Source of the DNA: Thioalkalivibrio thiocyanoxidans ARh2
Lineage (GTDB): Bacteria; Pseudomonadota; Gammaproteobacteria; Ectothiorhodospirales; Ectothiorhodospiraceae
Reading direction: 5' to 3'
DNA length: 64,000 nt
NCBI RefSeq assembly: GCF_000385215.1
Contig: NZ_ARQK01000050.1
Coordinates: 17,327 to 81,326 of the forward strand
The position numbers and the translations under genes were made by a program. Below, piece by piece: positions 36,565-46,285 of this stretch (the first letter of the stretch is position 1; every line of letters begins with the position of its first letter). The notes beneath the pieces are model-generated. The model was not told the origin of the DNA. It saw only the letters and a list, made by a program, of their open reading frames with translations, and did not search any database.

Positions 36565-38076
36565 ATGACCGGTACCGAAATCCTGATGAACGTGACCCCC
36601 CAGGAAAGCCGCGTGGCCCTGGTCGAGAATGGCGTTCTGACCGAACTGCATCTGGAGCGAACCCGCCGGCGCGGGATCGTCGGCAATATCTACAAGGGCC
36701 GTGTCGTGCGCGTGCTGCCGGGCATGGATGCCGCTTTCGTGGACATTGGTCTGGAGCGCACGGCCTTTCTGCACGCATCGGACGTGGCCCCGCTGGAGCG
36801 TGAGGAACTCAACGGCGCCAATGGCGCGGGCAATGGCAATGGTGGCGGTAATGGTTCCGGTCGCGCCGAGACCATCCGCGAGCTGCTGCGCGAGGGCCAG
36901 GATGTGCTGGTGCAGGTGATCAAGGACCCGCTGGGCACCAAGGGCGCCCGGCTGACGACCTATATCACCGTGCCGTCGCGCCACCTGGTGCTGATGCCGA
37001 ACCAGACCAATGTCGGTGTTTCCACCCGCATCGAGGACGAGGGGTCACGCAGCCGCCTGCGCGAGAAGGTGGAGGCGCTGCGTAGCGAGATTGCCCCGCA
37101 GCACGGCTTCATCGTGCGCACCGCGGCGGAGCTGGTGGACGACGAGGCGCTGGAGAATGACACCGCCTTCCTGAAAAAGGTCTGGGACAGCATCCAGATC
37201 GCCGCCTCCGAGGCCGGCCCCGGAGAGGAGGTCTATGCCGACCTGCCGCTGGTGCTGCGCATCCTGCGCGACATGGTCGGGGTGGAGATCGAGCGCATCC
37301 GCATCGATTCGCGCGAGACCTACCAGAAGGTGTGCGAGTTCGTCGCACAGTACCTGCCGGAACTGGTCGGCCGGATCGAGCACTACCCCGGCGAGCGCCC
37401 GATCTTCGATCTGTTCAACGTCGAGGAGGAGATCCAGCGGGCGCTGGAGCGCAAGGTGGAGCTGAAGTCCGGTGGATATCTGATCTTCGATCAGACCGAG
37501 GCGATGACCACGGTGGACATCAACACCGGCGGCTTCGTCGGGCATCGCAAGCTGGAGGAGACGATCTTCAAGACCAACCTCGAGGCGGCCCAGGCGATCG
37601 GGCGCCAGCTGCGCCTGCGCAATCTCGGCGGGATCATCATCATCGATTTCATCGACATGCAGGACGACGAGCACAAGCGCCAGGTGATCCGTGCGCTGGA
37701 GAAGGCGCTCGAGCGCGACCACGTCAAGACGCAGATCTGCGATGTCTCGCCACTGGGGCTGGTGGAGATGACGCGCAAGCGCACGCGCGAGAGTCTGGAA
37801 CACCAGCTCTGCGAGCCGTGTCCAACCTGTGCGGGGCGGGGCTATCTGAAGTCGGCCGAGACCGTTTGCTACGAGCTGTTTCGCGAGATCCTGCGCGAGG
37901 TACGTCAGTACGACGCGCGCGAACTGCGCGTGCTCGCCTCGCAGAACGTGATTGATCTGCTGCTCGACGAGGAATCGGCCAGCCTGGCGGAGCTGCAAAG
38001 CTTCGTCGGCATCCCGATTCGATTTCAGGTTGAGACGCTGTACAGCCAGGAGCAGTTCGACGTGGTGTTCGTCTAG
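36565..38076 (+). CDS. rng: Ribonuclease G
   Basis: 503 residues. It matures the 16S rRNA 5' end and degrades mRNA. It has an S1 domain (about 35-130), an RNase H-like part, the DNase I-like catalytic part with DQTEAMTTVDINTGG and IIIIDFIDM (two metal-binding Asp), and the zinc-link LCEPCPTC. Lacking RNase E's long C-terminal scaffold, it is RNase G. An Asn/Gly-rich insert at residues 83-99 lengthens a loop of the S1 domain. It precedes yhdP and tldD as in E. coli. Confidence 0.96.
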   Translation: MTGTEILMNVTPQESRVALVENGVLTELHLERTRRRGIVGNIYKGRVVRVLPGMDAAFVDIGLERTAFLHASDVAPLEREELNGANGAGNGNGGGNGSGRAETIRELLREGQDVLVQVIKDPLGTKGARLTTYITVPSRHLVLMPNQTNVGVSTRIEDEGSRSRLREKVEALRSEIAPQHGFIVRTAAELVDDEALENDTAFLKKVWDSIQIAASEAGPGEEVYADLPLVLRILRDMVGVEIERIRIDSRETYQKVCEFVAQYLPELVGRIEHYPGERPIFDLFNVEEEIQRALERKVELKSGGYLIFDQTEAMTTVDINTGGFVGHRKLEETIFKTNLEAAQAIGRQLRLRNLGGIIIIDFIDMQDDEHKRQVIRALEKALERDHVKTQICDVSPLGLVEMTRKRTRESLEHQLCEPCPTCAGRGYLKSAETVCYELFREILREVRQYDARELRVLASQNVIDLLLDEESASLAELQSFVGIPIRFQVETLYSQEQFDVVFV

Positions 38077-38213
38077 TCAGGGAAGCGCGGGGAGAGGATT
38101 GTCCATCCAAGAGCGGAGGAGGATACGAACGGCGTGACAGCGATGCGCGGACCCAGTCATTGCAGGGGTCCCGGCACACCGGGCCGGCCGTCTTGCGGCC
38201 GTTCGGGGGAGAA

Positions 38214-41200
38214 ATGAGAGTCCTGTCACACTCCGTCCGTATTGCGGCCGGTGTCCTCCTCCTGCTCATCGCGCTGGCCGCGCTCACCCTGCTGGCCCTG
38301 CGCCTCACGGTGGCCCACTGGGCCGGGCTGGGTGACTGGGTGGAGACCACGGCAACCGAGCAGCTGGGCTACCCGATACAGACGGAGGAGATCGAGCTGG
38401 GCTGGTCCGGCTGGTCGCCGGCGCTGGTCGCCCGGGGGGTGAGTGTCGACCTGTCCGGCGACGAGCCGCTACACCTCGAACGCCTGCGCCTGTCATTAAG
38501 TGCCGGCGCTACACTCCGCAGCCGCTATCCGTCGATGCAGGTCGAAGTGGCCGGGGCCGACATTCACCTGGTCCGCGAGGCCGATGGCGCGATTCATGTC
38601 CACGGCTACGAGGTGGGGCTGGGGGATGGTGCCTTGCTGGAGATCCCGGCGGAACGCTGGCCGGATCTCGAGGCCAGCGACGTAAGCGTCACCTGGGAGG
38701 ACCGCGGGGCGGGCCTCGAGTCGATCCTGGACGTACGGCGTCTGGCCGTGCGGTCGGACGCCCAGAGTCGGCTTCGACTGTTTCTGGAGGGAGCCATGGC
38801 GGGGGCGGCCGACGGGGACTTCATCCTCGGGGTGGAGGTGCCGGATGCGACCATGCGCGACGCCCGCTTCTTTCTCGATACCGAGCCAGTGGCACTGGTG
38901 GCGTGGTCTCCCTGGCTGGTGCGGCTGGGCTGGGAGCCGCCGCCCGGCACCAGCTCCCTGCGGCTGTGGGGCGAACTCGAGGATGGCAGTGTGGTGGCAC
39001 TGCGGGGCGAGCATGACACCCGGCTGGACGGGGCCGGGGACCAGCCCGGCGGGGCCTTTGGCCATCGCTTCGACTGGCGAATCCGCGACGGTGCCCACGA
39101 ATCGAACTGGACGGCTACGCGCCCGGGCTCCGGCGATCTGCGGTTGCGCTACACCCTGGCCGGCGAGCCCGAGGCCCTGGTCGTCGAGGAGCTGGAACTT
39201 GCGGCCAGGGACCTGGAAGTAGAGCCGTATGCACCCTTGCTGTTTCTGGTGGAACAGCGTGCGCCCGAGCTGTCCGATCATTTGCGGGAGGTACGTCCGC
39301 GGGGTCGCCTCGGCGATGCATGGATTCGCGCGCGTCACGACGGGGAGCGTCTGGAGCCGGTCGATGGCCATGCGGATCTGCGTGATCTGCAATGGCATGC
39401 GGGCGATCACGGGCCCGGTGTGCAGGGGGTCGATGGCGAATTCTCCTGGCGCGAAGGGGGTATGGAGCTCGATCTCGACAGCCGCAATGTCCGCTTCGAA
39501 ATGCCCACGCTCTTCGATGATCCCCTGTGGATCGAGACGGCGAAGGGCAGGCTGCGCGCGGAGCGCACTGAGTCCGGTGATTGGCACATTGCCGGAGAAG
39601 GACTCGATGTGGCGAACGAGCACGCAGCGGCGCGGGGCCGAATGCGGCTGTTGTTCGACGGCCACGAATCGGGTCCGCGCGTCGATCTGGCGCTGGACAT
39701 CCTGCGCGCCGACGGCGATTACACCCAGCGATACCTGCCGGTTCACCTGCTGCCGGCGAATACCTATCAGTGGCTGGCCGAGAGCATCCAGACCGGGGTT
39801 TCCAGTGGCGGCGGCATGGTCTATCGCGGCCGTGGTCGTGATTTCCCGTTCGCGGATCAGGAGGGGGTGTTCGATCTCTGGGCAGATATCGAGGGAGGCC
39901 GACTCGAGTATGAGCCCGGCTGGCCCGTGGCCGAGGAGTTGCGGGGACGTCTGTTCTTTCATAACGCGAGCTTTCGCGCGACCGATGTGTCCGGGCGCAT
40001 CCTGGATACGGCCGTTCACGGGACCGAGGTATGGATCGACGACATGATGGGGGACCCGGTCCTGGGGATCGAGGGGACGGCCGATGGCACCGCTCAGGAC
40101 TTGTTGCTGTTCCTGCGGCAGGCGGGACTGCTCGAGGAGGCCGCGGATTTTCGCGATGCGGCAAGCATCGAGGGTGCAACACGACTCGCCCTGGGGATCA
40201 CCCTTCCGCTGGCCGAGGATCGTTTGCAGGATGTGCGTGTTCAGGGGCGCCTGGATCTGCTGCACAACCGGGCCGAGGTCGCGGGCTGGCCCACCGGTTT
40301 CGAGTCGGTTGAGGGGGCCGTGCATTTTGATACCCACGACCGTGTATGGGCCGACGATGTGCAGGCGCGGGTCCATGGCGAGTGGATCAACCTTGACGTC
40401 GACTGGCCGTTGAATGGTGAAGAGGCCACGATCCGGGCCTATGGTCCGCAGCCGCTGGAGCCCTGGCTGGAGGAGGTGCCCACCCTGCAGCCCTACCTGG
40501 ACGGACACGCGACCTGGGATGCAAGCCTGCGATTGGGGGATGCAGTCGATGGTGTTCGCCTCGATTTGAGCTCGGACCTCGTCGGGGTCGGGATCGACTG
40601 GCCCAGCCCGATTGGCAAGGGCCCCGAGGAGGAGCGGCCGTTGGAGGTCAGTCTCCCGTTCGCTCACAGCGGGGCGGGGATCGGGCATGTGCAGCTGGGC
40701 GAGACCCTGCGGGCCCATTTGCGCCTGAGCCCGACCGAGGCATCGGACGATCCGGCGGCCCGCGGGGTGGAGCCGCGGGCCGCCGCCACGGGGATGGAGG
40801 TCCAGGCCATGGCCTTGGAGCTTGGCACCCCGGCCGCAACGCTGCTGCCGCTCCCCAGCGAGGGTCTGTCGGTGCGGGCACGTTTGCCGGAGCTGGAGGT
40901 CCAGCCCTGGCTGGAGGCCTTGGCCGAGGCGCCCTGGGCGCGAGATGTGGACCTGGGCGATGTGGAAGCCGCGGATGGCAACGGCGGGCTGAGTCTGCAG
41001 CGGTTCGAGCTGGATGTGCATGACTGGATCCGCTGGGGCGAGCTGGAGATCCCGGGTACGCGTCTGCAGGGACAGCGTCGCGAGGATGGCTGGGACCTGG
41101 AGGCCCAGTCACCCTGGCTGGCGGGTAGTGCCACATGGCGTGCGGCGGCCGATGGGCGTGATCGCTGGGAGGCCCGTCTGCGTCACTTGGTGCTGGAAGA

Positions 41201-42116
41201 CGTGGACATTGACGGTGAGCCCGATACGGATGCCGCCATACGCGCCGTCGATGAAGGCGGCCTGGACGACCCGCGGGAATGGCCGGGACTGGACCTGAAC
41301 GTCGACCGGCTGCAGGTCGGCGAGTACCGTCTGGCCGACGTGAATCTAATACTCGAGCCGGTAGATCAGGGGTTGCGTGTGGACAGTCTGCGGGCGCGCG
41401 GGCCGGACGGCGATCTGCAGTTGGGAGCCGATGGCCATTGGCATGTCCTCGCCGACGGGCGTCCTGATACGCGTCTGGATCTTCACCTGTCGGGCGACGA
41501 CTGGGGCGGGGCCCTGGAGTCGATCCGCCTTTCGCGCGCCCTGCTGGGGGCTGCGGGCGAGGGGCGCATGGAGATTTCCTGGCCGGGCCCGCTTTATGCA
41601 CCGCGTCTGGCATTGCTGGACGGTACGCTTGAGCTGGACCTGGAAGATGGCCGCCTGGCGGATGTCGAGCCGGGGGCAGGTCGCCTGCTCGGGTTGGTGA
41701 GTCTGGATGTGCTGCCCCGGCGTCTGCGGCTTGATTTCCGCGACGTGTTCGAGGAAGGGCTGTCCTTTGACCGCCTGCAGGCGACGGCGACGCTGCAGGA
41801 TGGCAATCTGCACGTCCCCGATCTGGAAATGCGAGGGCCGTCCGCGCGAGTACGCCTGAGTGGTCGTACCGGTTTGATCGCGCGGGACTATGACCACCAC
41901 ATCGTGGTGGTGCCGAGCCTCCGCGCGGCATTGCCGATCGTCGGGGCCCTGGTGGGCGGGCCTGTGACCGGGGTGGTGGTGCTGTTTGCGGAACGTGTGC
42001 TGGGCATCGGAGATCAAATCGAAGAGGCCGCGCGTGTAGAGTACCGGGTCACCGGTCCGTGGGACGAACCGGAAGTACGGACTCTGGTGCAGCCTGCTGA
42101 CGACAACGACGACTAG
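38214..42116 (+). CDS. yhdP: YhdP family AsmA-like inter-membrane lipid transport protein
   Basis: 1300 residues from ATG at 38214, next to a GGGGAGAA site. A single N-terminal membrane helix (about 8-35) anchors a long repetitive beta-strand periplasmic body typical of the repeating beta-groove lipid bridges (TamB/YhdP/YdbH). The C-terminus has the AsmA-like end (VVVPSLRAALPIVGALVGGPVTG). E. coli YhdP carries phospholipids to the outer membrane. It lies between rng and tldD, as expected. Confidence 0.94.
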   Translation: MRVLSHSVRIAAGVLLLLIALAALTLLALRLTVAHWAGLGDWVETTATEQLGYPIQTEEIELGWSGWSPALVARGVSVDLSGDEPLHLERLRLSLSAGATLRSRYPSMQVEVAGADIHLVREADGAIHVHGYEVGLGDGALLEIPAERWPDLEASDVSVTWEDRGAGLESILDVRRLAVRSDAQSRLRLFLEGAMAGAADGDFILGVEVPDATMRDARFFLDTEPVALVAWSPWLVRLGWEPPPGTSSLRLWGELEDGSVVALRGEHDTRLDGAGDQPGGAFGHRFDWRIRDGAHESNWTATRPGSGDLRLRYTLAGEPEALVVEELELAARDLEVEPYAPLLFLVEQRAPELSDHLREVRPRGRLGDAWIRARHDGERLEPVDGHADLRDLQWHAGDHGPGVQGVDGEFSWREGGMELDLDSRNVRFEMPTLFDDPLWIETAKGRLRAERTESGDWHIAGEGLDVANEHAAARGRMRLLFDGHESGPRVDLALDILRADGDYTQRYLPVHLLPANTYQWLAESIQTGVSSGGGMVYRGRGRDFPFADQEGVFDLWADIEGGRLEYEPGWPVAEELRGRLFFHNASFRATDVSGRILDTAVHGTEVWIDDMMGDPVLGIEGTADGTAQDLLLFLRQAGLLEEAADFRDAASIEGATRLALGITLPLAEDRLQDVRVQGRLDLLHNRAEVAGWPTGFESVEGAVHFDTHDRVWADDVQARVHGEWINLDVDWPLNGEEATIRAYGPQPLEPWLEEVPTLQPYLDGHATWDASLRLGDAVDGVRLDLSSDLVGVGIDWPSPIGKGPEEERPLEVSLPFAHSGAGIGHVQLGETLRAHLRLSPTEASDDPAARGVEPRAAATGMEVQAMALELGTPAATLLPLPSEGLSVRARLPELEVQPWLEALAEAPWARDVDLGDVEAADGNGGLSLQRFELDVHDWIRWGELEIPGTRLQGQRREDGWDLEAQSPWLAGSATWRAAADGRDRWEARLRHLVLEDVDIDGEPDTDAAIRAVDEGGLDDPREWPGLDLNVDRLQVGEYRLADVNLILEPVDQGLRVDSLRARGPDGDLQLGADGHWHVLADGRPDTRLDLHLSGDDWGGALESIRLSRALLGAAGEGRMEISWPGPLYAPRLALLDGTLELDLEDGRLADVEPGAGRLLGLVSLDVLPRRLRLDFRDVFEEGLSFDRLQATATLQDGNLHVPDLEMRGPSARVRLSGRTGLIARDYDHHIVVVPSLRAALPIVGALVGGPVTGVVVLFAERVLGIGDQIEEAARVEYRVTGPWDEPEVRTLVQPADDNDD

Positions 42117-42120
42117 ACGG

Positions 42121-42960
42121 ATGCATTTGATGACTCAGGTAGCGGCAATACAGATGGCCTCCGGGCCTCAACCCCAGGCGAACCTGCTGGAGGCGAAGCG
42201 CCTGCTTCAGGAGGCCGCGGACAAGGGGGCCCGCCTGGCGGTGCTGCCGGAGAACTTCGCGTTCATGGGGATGCAGGAGATGGACATCCTGGGCATCGCC
42301 GAGGTCGCCGACGGGGCAGGACCCCTGCAGGCCTTTCTCGCCGAGCAGGCACGTCGCCTGGGGCTGTGGATTGTCGGTGGCACTGTGCCCCTGCAGACCG
42401 GAGACGGGGAGCGCGTGCGTTCCGCCTGTCTGGTGTTCGATGACCAGGGCCAGCAGGTGGCGCGCTACGACAAGATCCACCTGTTCGATGTGCAGCTGCC
42501 GGACAGCAGCGAGGCCTATACCGAGTCGAAGGTGTTCGAGCGGGGCGAGCAGGTGGTCGTCGTCGATACCCCGGTCGGGCGCATGGGACTCGCGATCTGC
42601 TATGACCTGCGCTTCCCGGAGCTGTTTCGGGCCCTGCTCGATCAGGGGGCCGACTGGGTCGCGCTGCCAGCGGCGTTTACCGCGCAGACCGGCCAGGCCC
42701 ACTGGGATGTCCTGCTGCGCGCACGCGCGATCGAGAACCAGTACTACATGCTCTCGGCGGCCCAGGGTGGATTTCACGTGAACGGGCGCGAGACCTATGG
42801 ACACAGTGCTCTGGTGGACCCCTGGGGTCGGGTGGTGGATCAGCTGCAGCGCAACCCGGGTGTGCTGCTGGCCGATCTGGATCATGCCCAGGTCGAACGC
42901 ATCCGCATGGTGTTCCCGACCATCGAACATCGACGTCTGGCCTGCCCGGGGACGGTCTGA
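42121..42960 (+). CDS. Carbon-nitrogen hydrolase, nitrilase family (deaminated glutathione amidase-like)
   Basis: 279 residues (a second ATG nine bases on is equally plausible). The Glu-Lys-Cys triad is visible: LPENFAFM, ARYDKIHLFDV and AICYDLRFPELF. This subgroup (Nit1/YbeM) removes the amide from deaminated glutathione, a metabolite-repair role. It starts 4 bases after the yhdP stop and lies between yhdP and tldD, a common insertion in gammaproteobacteria. Confidence 0.92.
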   Translation: MHLMTQVAAIQMASGPQPQANLLEAKRLLQEAADKGARLAVLPENFAFMGMQEMDILGIAEVADGAGPLQAFLAEQARRLGLWIVGGTVPLQTGDGERVRSACLVFDDQGQQVARYDKIHLFDVQLPDSSEAYTESKVFERGEQVVVVDTPVGRMGLAICYDLRFPELFRALLDQGADWVALPAAFTAQTGQAHWDVLLRARAIENQYYMLSAAQGGFHVNGRETYGHSALVDPWGRVVDQLQRNPGVLLADLDHAQVERIRMVFPTIEHRRLACPGTV

Positions 42961-43068
42961 TCCGAACGTCCGCGTCAGGCATAACCGCGCGGCGCGCGGG
43001 CTTGAAAGCCCGGTACGGGCCCCAAACGCCATACTGGATACCACGCCTTTCCGAACCACGAGGATTCC

Positions 43069-44511
43069 ATGATCGACCGTCTTGCCCAACAAACCCTGCT
43101 CGACCCGGCTGGTCTCGGTGACCACGAGCTGACCACCCTGCTCGGCACGACCTTCGGCCGCGGCGTGGACGGGGGTGACTGCTACTTCCAGTTTGCCTGC
43201 CAGGAGGGCTGGTCGCTGGAGGATGGCATCGTCAAGTCGGCCAGCTTCAATATCGAGCGCGGCGTGGGCATCCGCGTGGTGCGCGGCGAGCAGACCGGCT
43301 TTGCCTACTCCGACGACATCGCGATGCCGGCACTGCTGGATGCGGCACGGACCGCGCGCAGCATCGCCGATGCGGGCCAGAGCGCGCGGATCGCGGTGGC
43401 GAGCCGCGCGCCCTCGCGTCCGGCGCTGTACGCCCCGGAGAACCCGATGGACTCGCTGGACGAGCAGTCCAAGATCGATCTGCTCAAGGAAGTGGACGCC
43501 GCGGCGCGCGCCGCCGATCCGCGTGTGACCCAGGTGATGTGTTCCCTGTCCGGGGTGCACGAGGTGGTCCTGGTGCTGAATGCCCGTGGTGAGCTGACCA
43601 CCGATGTGCGCCCGCTGGTCCGCCTGAGTGTTCAGGTGATCGCCCAGCAGGGCGATCGTCGCGAGTCCGGTACCTCCGGGGGCGGCGGCCGCTTCGGTTA
43701 CCGCTATTTCCTCGAGAACGACCGCGCGGCCGGCTATGCCCGCGAGGCAGTGCGCCAGGCCCTGGTGAACCTGGAGGCGCGCGACGCGCCGGCCGGCACG
43801 ATGAAGGTCGTGCTGGGTCCCGGCTGGCCCGGTGTGCTGCTGCACGAGGCGATTGGCCACGGCCTGGAGGGCGATTTCAACCGCAAGGGGACCTCGGCCT
43901 TCTCCGGACGTATCGGCGAGCGGGTGGCCGCAAAGGGCATCACCATCGTCGACGACGGCACCCTGGAAGGGCGTCGCGGGTCGCTGAACGTGGACGACGA
44001 GGGCACCGCGACGCAGCAGACCGTGCTGATCGAGGACGGCATCCTGCGTGGCTACATGCAGGACGAGATGAACGCCCGGTTGACGGGTGTCCAGTCGACT
44101 GGCAACGGCCGGCGCGAGTCCTACGCCCACCTGCCGATGCCGCGCATGACCAATACCTACATGCTGGGCGGCGAGGCCGACCCGGAGGAGATCCTCGCCT
44201 CGGTGGAGGACGGTCTGTATGCGGTCAACTTCGGCGGCGGGCAGGTGGATATCACCTCCGGCAAGTTTGTCTTCTCCGCCTCGGAGGCCTATCGCGTCGA
44301 GAAGGGCAAGGTGACCTACCCGGTCAAGGGTGCGACCCTGATCGGCAACGGCCCGGACGTTCTGACCCGCGTCTCGATGGTGGGCAACGACATGCGCCTG
44401 GACCCCGGTGTGGGGACCTGTGGCAAGGAAGGACAAGGCGTGCCGGTGGGAGTGGGGCAGCCCACCCTGCGTATCGACGGCATGACCGTGGGGGGCACCC
44501 AGGCGGCCTGA
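43069..44511 (+). CDS. tldD: Metalloprotease TldD
   Basis: 480 residues. With PmbA (TldE) it forms a heterodimer that digests unfolded or modified peptides. The zinc motif HEAIGHGLEGDFNRKG lies about residues 263-278, and the C-terminal metal-ligand Cys region reads TCGKEGQGVPVGVGQPTLR. A well-placed GAGGA precedes the ATG. Unusually, an 87-residue gene separates it from pmbA. Confidence 0.97.
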   Translation: MIDRLAQQTLLDPAGLGDHELTTLLGTTFGRGVDGGDCYFQFACQEGWSLEDGIVKSASFNIERGVGIRVVRGEQTGFAYSDDIAMPALLDAARTARSIADAGQSARIAVASRAPSRPALYAPENPMDSLDEQSKIDLLKEVDAAARAADPRVTQVMCSLSGVHEVVLVLNARGELTTDVRPLVRLSVQVIAQQGDRRESGTSGGGGRFGYRYFLENDRAAGYAREAVRQALVNLEARDAPAGTMKVVLGPGWPGVLLHEAIGHGLEGDFNRKGTSAFSGRIGERVAAKGITIVDDGTLEGRRGSLNVDDEGTATQQTVLIEDGILRGYMQDEMNARLTGVQSTGNGRRESYAHLPMPRMTNTYMLGGEADPEEILASVEDGLYAVNFGGGQVDITSGKFVFSASEAYRVEKGKVTYPVKGATLIGNGPDVLTRVSMVGNDMRLDPGVGTCGKEGQGVPVGVGQPTLRIDGMTVGGTQAA

Positions 44512-44557
44512 CGCCGGCCCGGAGTGCCCGCGAGCGAGCAGCGACAAGGAGGCTTAG

Positions 44558-44821
44558 ATGAAGCTGGATTTTCTGGATCAGGAACATTCCCTGCCGGAGG
44601 GGCATGGCCACGACAAGATCGTACAGTGGCATGTCTTCCGCGACCGCGAACGGGCCGAGCACTTCGCCGATCACGTCGAGCTGGGTGCGGGCCAGGAACT
44701 GGTCGGCGGCTGGACCCGTGACAGCGTCGGCAAGCTCTACTGGGTCGGCGTGCATGTCGAAGACCTGGAACGCTGGGGCAACGTCGGCGCGGTGCACAAG
44801 CACACGGGCCGCCCCTCCTGA
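44558..44821 (+). CDS. Small hypothetical protein between tldD and pmbA
   Basis: 87 residues, rich in His and Trp, with a possible ferredoxin-like pattern (HDKIVQWHVFRDRERAEHFADHVELG, then KLYWVGVHVEDLERW). A good AGGAGG site precedes the ATG. No family is recognised. Same strand as tldD (46-base gap) and pmbA (86-base gap, holding the palindrome CCACCGCGGTGG at 44839-44850). Confidence 0.72.
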   Translation: MKLDFLDQEHSLPEGHGHDKIVQWHVFRDRERAEHFADHVELGAGQELVGGWTRDSVGKLYWVGVHVEDLERWGNVGAVHKHTGRPS

Positions 44822-44907
44822 AGCCCTGCGGGCCTTAACCACCGCGGTGGGCCGGGGATGACCTCGGCCCGCCGTCCACGTTTATCTGAATACCAACGGA
44901 CGTCCGT

Positions 44908-46281
44908 ATGAGCACATCCCCCGAACGCATGGCACCGGATCTCGAGATCCAGGCCCTGTCCCATTCCGCCGAGTCCCTGCAGGGCCGCGTCCAGCGCACG
45001 CTGGACGCGGCCCGCGCGCAGGGGGCTTCGGATGCGCAGGCGGTGGTCAGCCACAGCGTCGGGCTGGAGCTCTCTGTGCGCAAGGGCGAGATCGAGACGC
45101 TGGAGTACGAACGCGACCAGAGCCTGTCGTTGATTGCCTATTTCGGCCAGTCGAAGGGGGCCGCCTCGACGACCGATTTCAGCGAGCAGGCCCTGCTGGA
45201 TACGGTCGAGGCGGCCTGCCGCATTGCGCGCTACACCGAGCCGGACCCCCATGCCGGGATGCCCGATCCCGCGCTCAAGGCCGGGGATTGGGATGACCTG
45301 GACCTCGACCACCCCTGGGACTGCGATGCCGAGCAGGCGACCGAACTTGCGCGTGCGATCGAGGCCGCGGGCTTTGCCGCCGATTCACGGATCGAGAACT
45401 CCGAAGGTGCGAGCGTCAACACACGCCGGGCGATTGCCTTTCTCGGCGACTCCCAGGGCTTCATGGGCGGGTATCGCAGTACGCGGCACGCGATGTCCTG
45501 CGCCCTGGTGGCGCGCGACGACGCCGGCATGCAGCGCGACTACGCCTACTCCGTGGCCCGCCACGCGGCGGATCTCGATGCCTGCGAGGCCATCGGGCGC
45601 ATGGCCGCCGAGCGCACCGTGCGGCGCCTGGGCGGGCGCAAGCTGTCCACGCGCAGCTGCCCGGTGCTGTTTGCCCCGGAGATGGCGCGCACGCTGATCG
45701 GCAGTTTTACCCGTGCGATCTCCGGTCCCGCACAGTACCGCCACAGCTCGTTCCTGCTGAATGCGGTCGGGGAGCCCGTATTCCCCGACTGGATGCAGAT
45801 CGAGGAACGCCCGCTGACCCCGCGCGCGCTCGGCAGCGCCCCGTTCGACGGCGAGGGCGTGCGCACGCGCAACCGTCCCCTGGTGGCCGATGGCGTACTG
45901 CAGAGCTACACCCTGGACAGCTACGCCGCCCGCCGCCTGGGGCTGGAGAGCACCGGCAACGCGGGTGGGGCGCGCAACGTGACCGTCAAACCGGGCGAGC
46001 GGGACTTTGCCGCCCTGCTGGCCGAGATGGGCACGGGCTTTCTGGTGACCGAACTGATCGGCCAGGGCGTAAACACGGTAACCGGCGACTACTCGCGCGG
46101 GGCCGCCGGCTTCTGGGTGGAGAATGGCGAGATCCAGTACCCAGTGGAAGAGATCACCATCGCCGGCAACCTGAAGGACATCTACCAGCGCATCGTCGCG
46201 GTGGGGACCGACGTCGACCGCCGGGGCAACATCCACACCGGCTCGATCCTGGTCGAATCGATGACCGTCGCCGGCGACTGA
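44908..46281 (+). CDS. pmbA: Metalloprotease subunit PmbA/TldE
   Basis: 457 residues. It lacks the HExxH of TldD, as expected for the TldE partner. Conserved stretches include VSHSVGLELSVRKGEIETLEYERDQ and the C-terminal LIGQGVNTVTGDYSRGAAGFWVENGEI. It is known for microcin B17 maturation and CcdA degradation in E. coli. It ends 4 bases from the convergent apaH stop, with no terminator between. Confidence 0.96.
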   Translation: MSTSPERMAPDLEIQALSHSAESLQGRVQRTLDAARAQGASDAQAVVSHSVGLELSVRKGEIETLEYERDQSLSLIAYFGQSKGAASTTDFSEQALLDTVEAACRIARYTEPDPHAGMPDPALKAGDWDDLDLDHPWDCDAEQATELARAIEAAGFAADSRIENSEGASVNTRRAIAFLGDSQGFMGGYRSTRHAMSCALVARDDAGMQRDYAYSVARHAADLDACEAIGRMAAERTVRRLGGRKLSTRSCPVLFAPEMARTLIGSFTRAISGPAQYRHSSFLLNAVGEPVFPDWMQIEERPLTPRALGSAPFDGEGVRTRNRPLVADGVLQSYTLDSYAARRLGLESTGNAGGARNVTVKPGERDFAALLAEMGTGFLVTELIGQGVNTVTGDYSRGAAGFWVENGEIQYPVEEITIAGNLKDIYQRIVAVGTDVDRRGNIHTGSILVESMTVAGD

Positions 46282-46285
46282 CTCC

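Noticed and set aside
38496..41021. 841-codon minus-strand open frame opposite yhdP
   Set aside because: A GC-driven shadow of yhdP, with no start site or recognisable domain.
42049..44547. 832-codon minus-strand open frame opposite the amidase and tldD genes
   Set aside because: Antisense to two well-supported genes; composition is His/Gly/Arg-rich and featureless.
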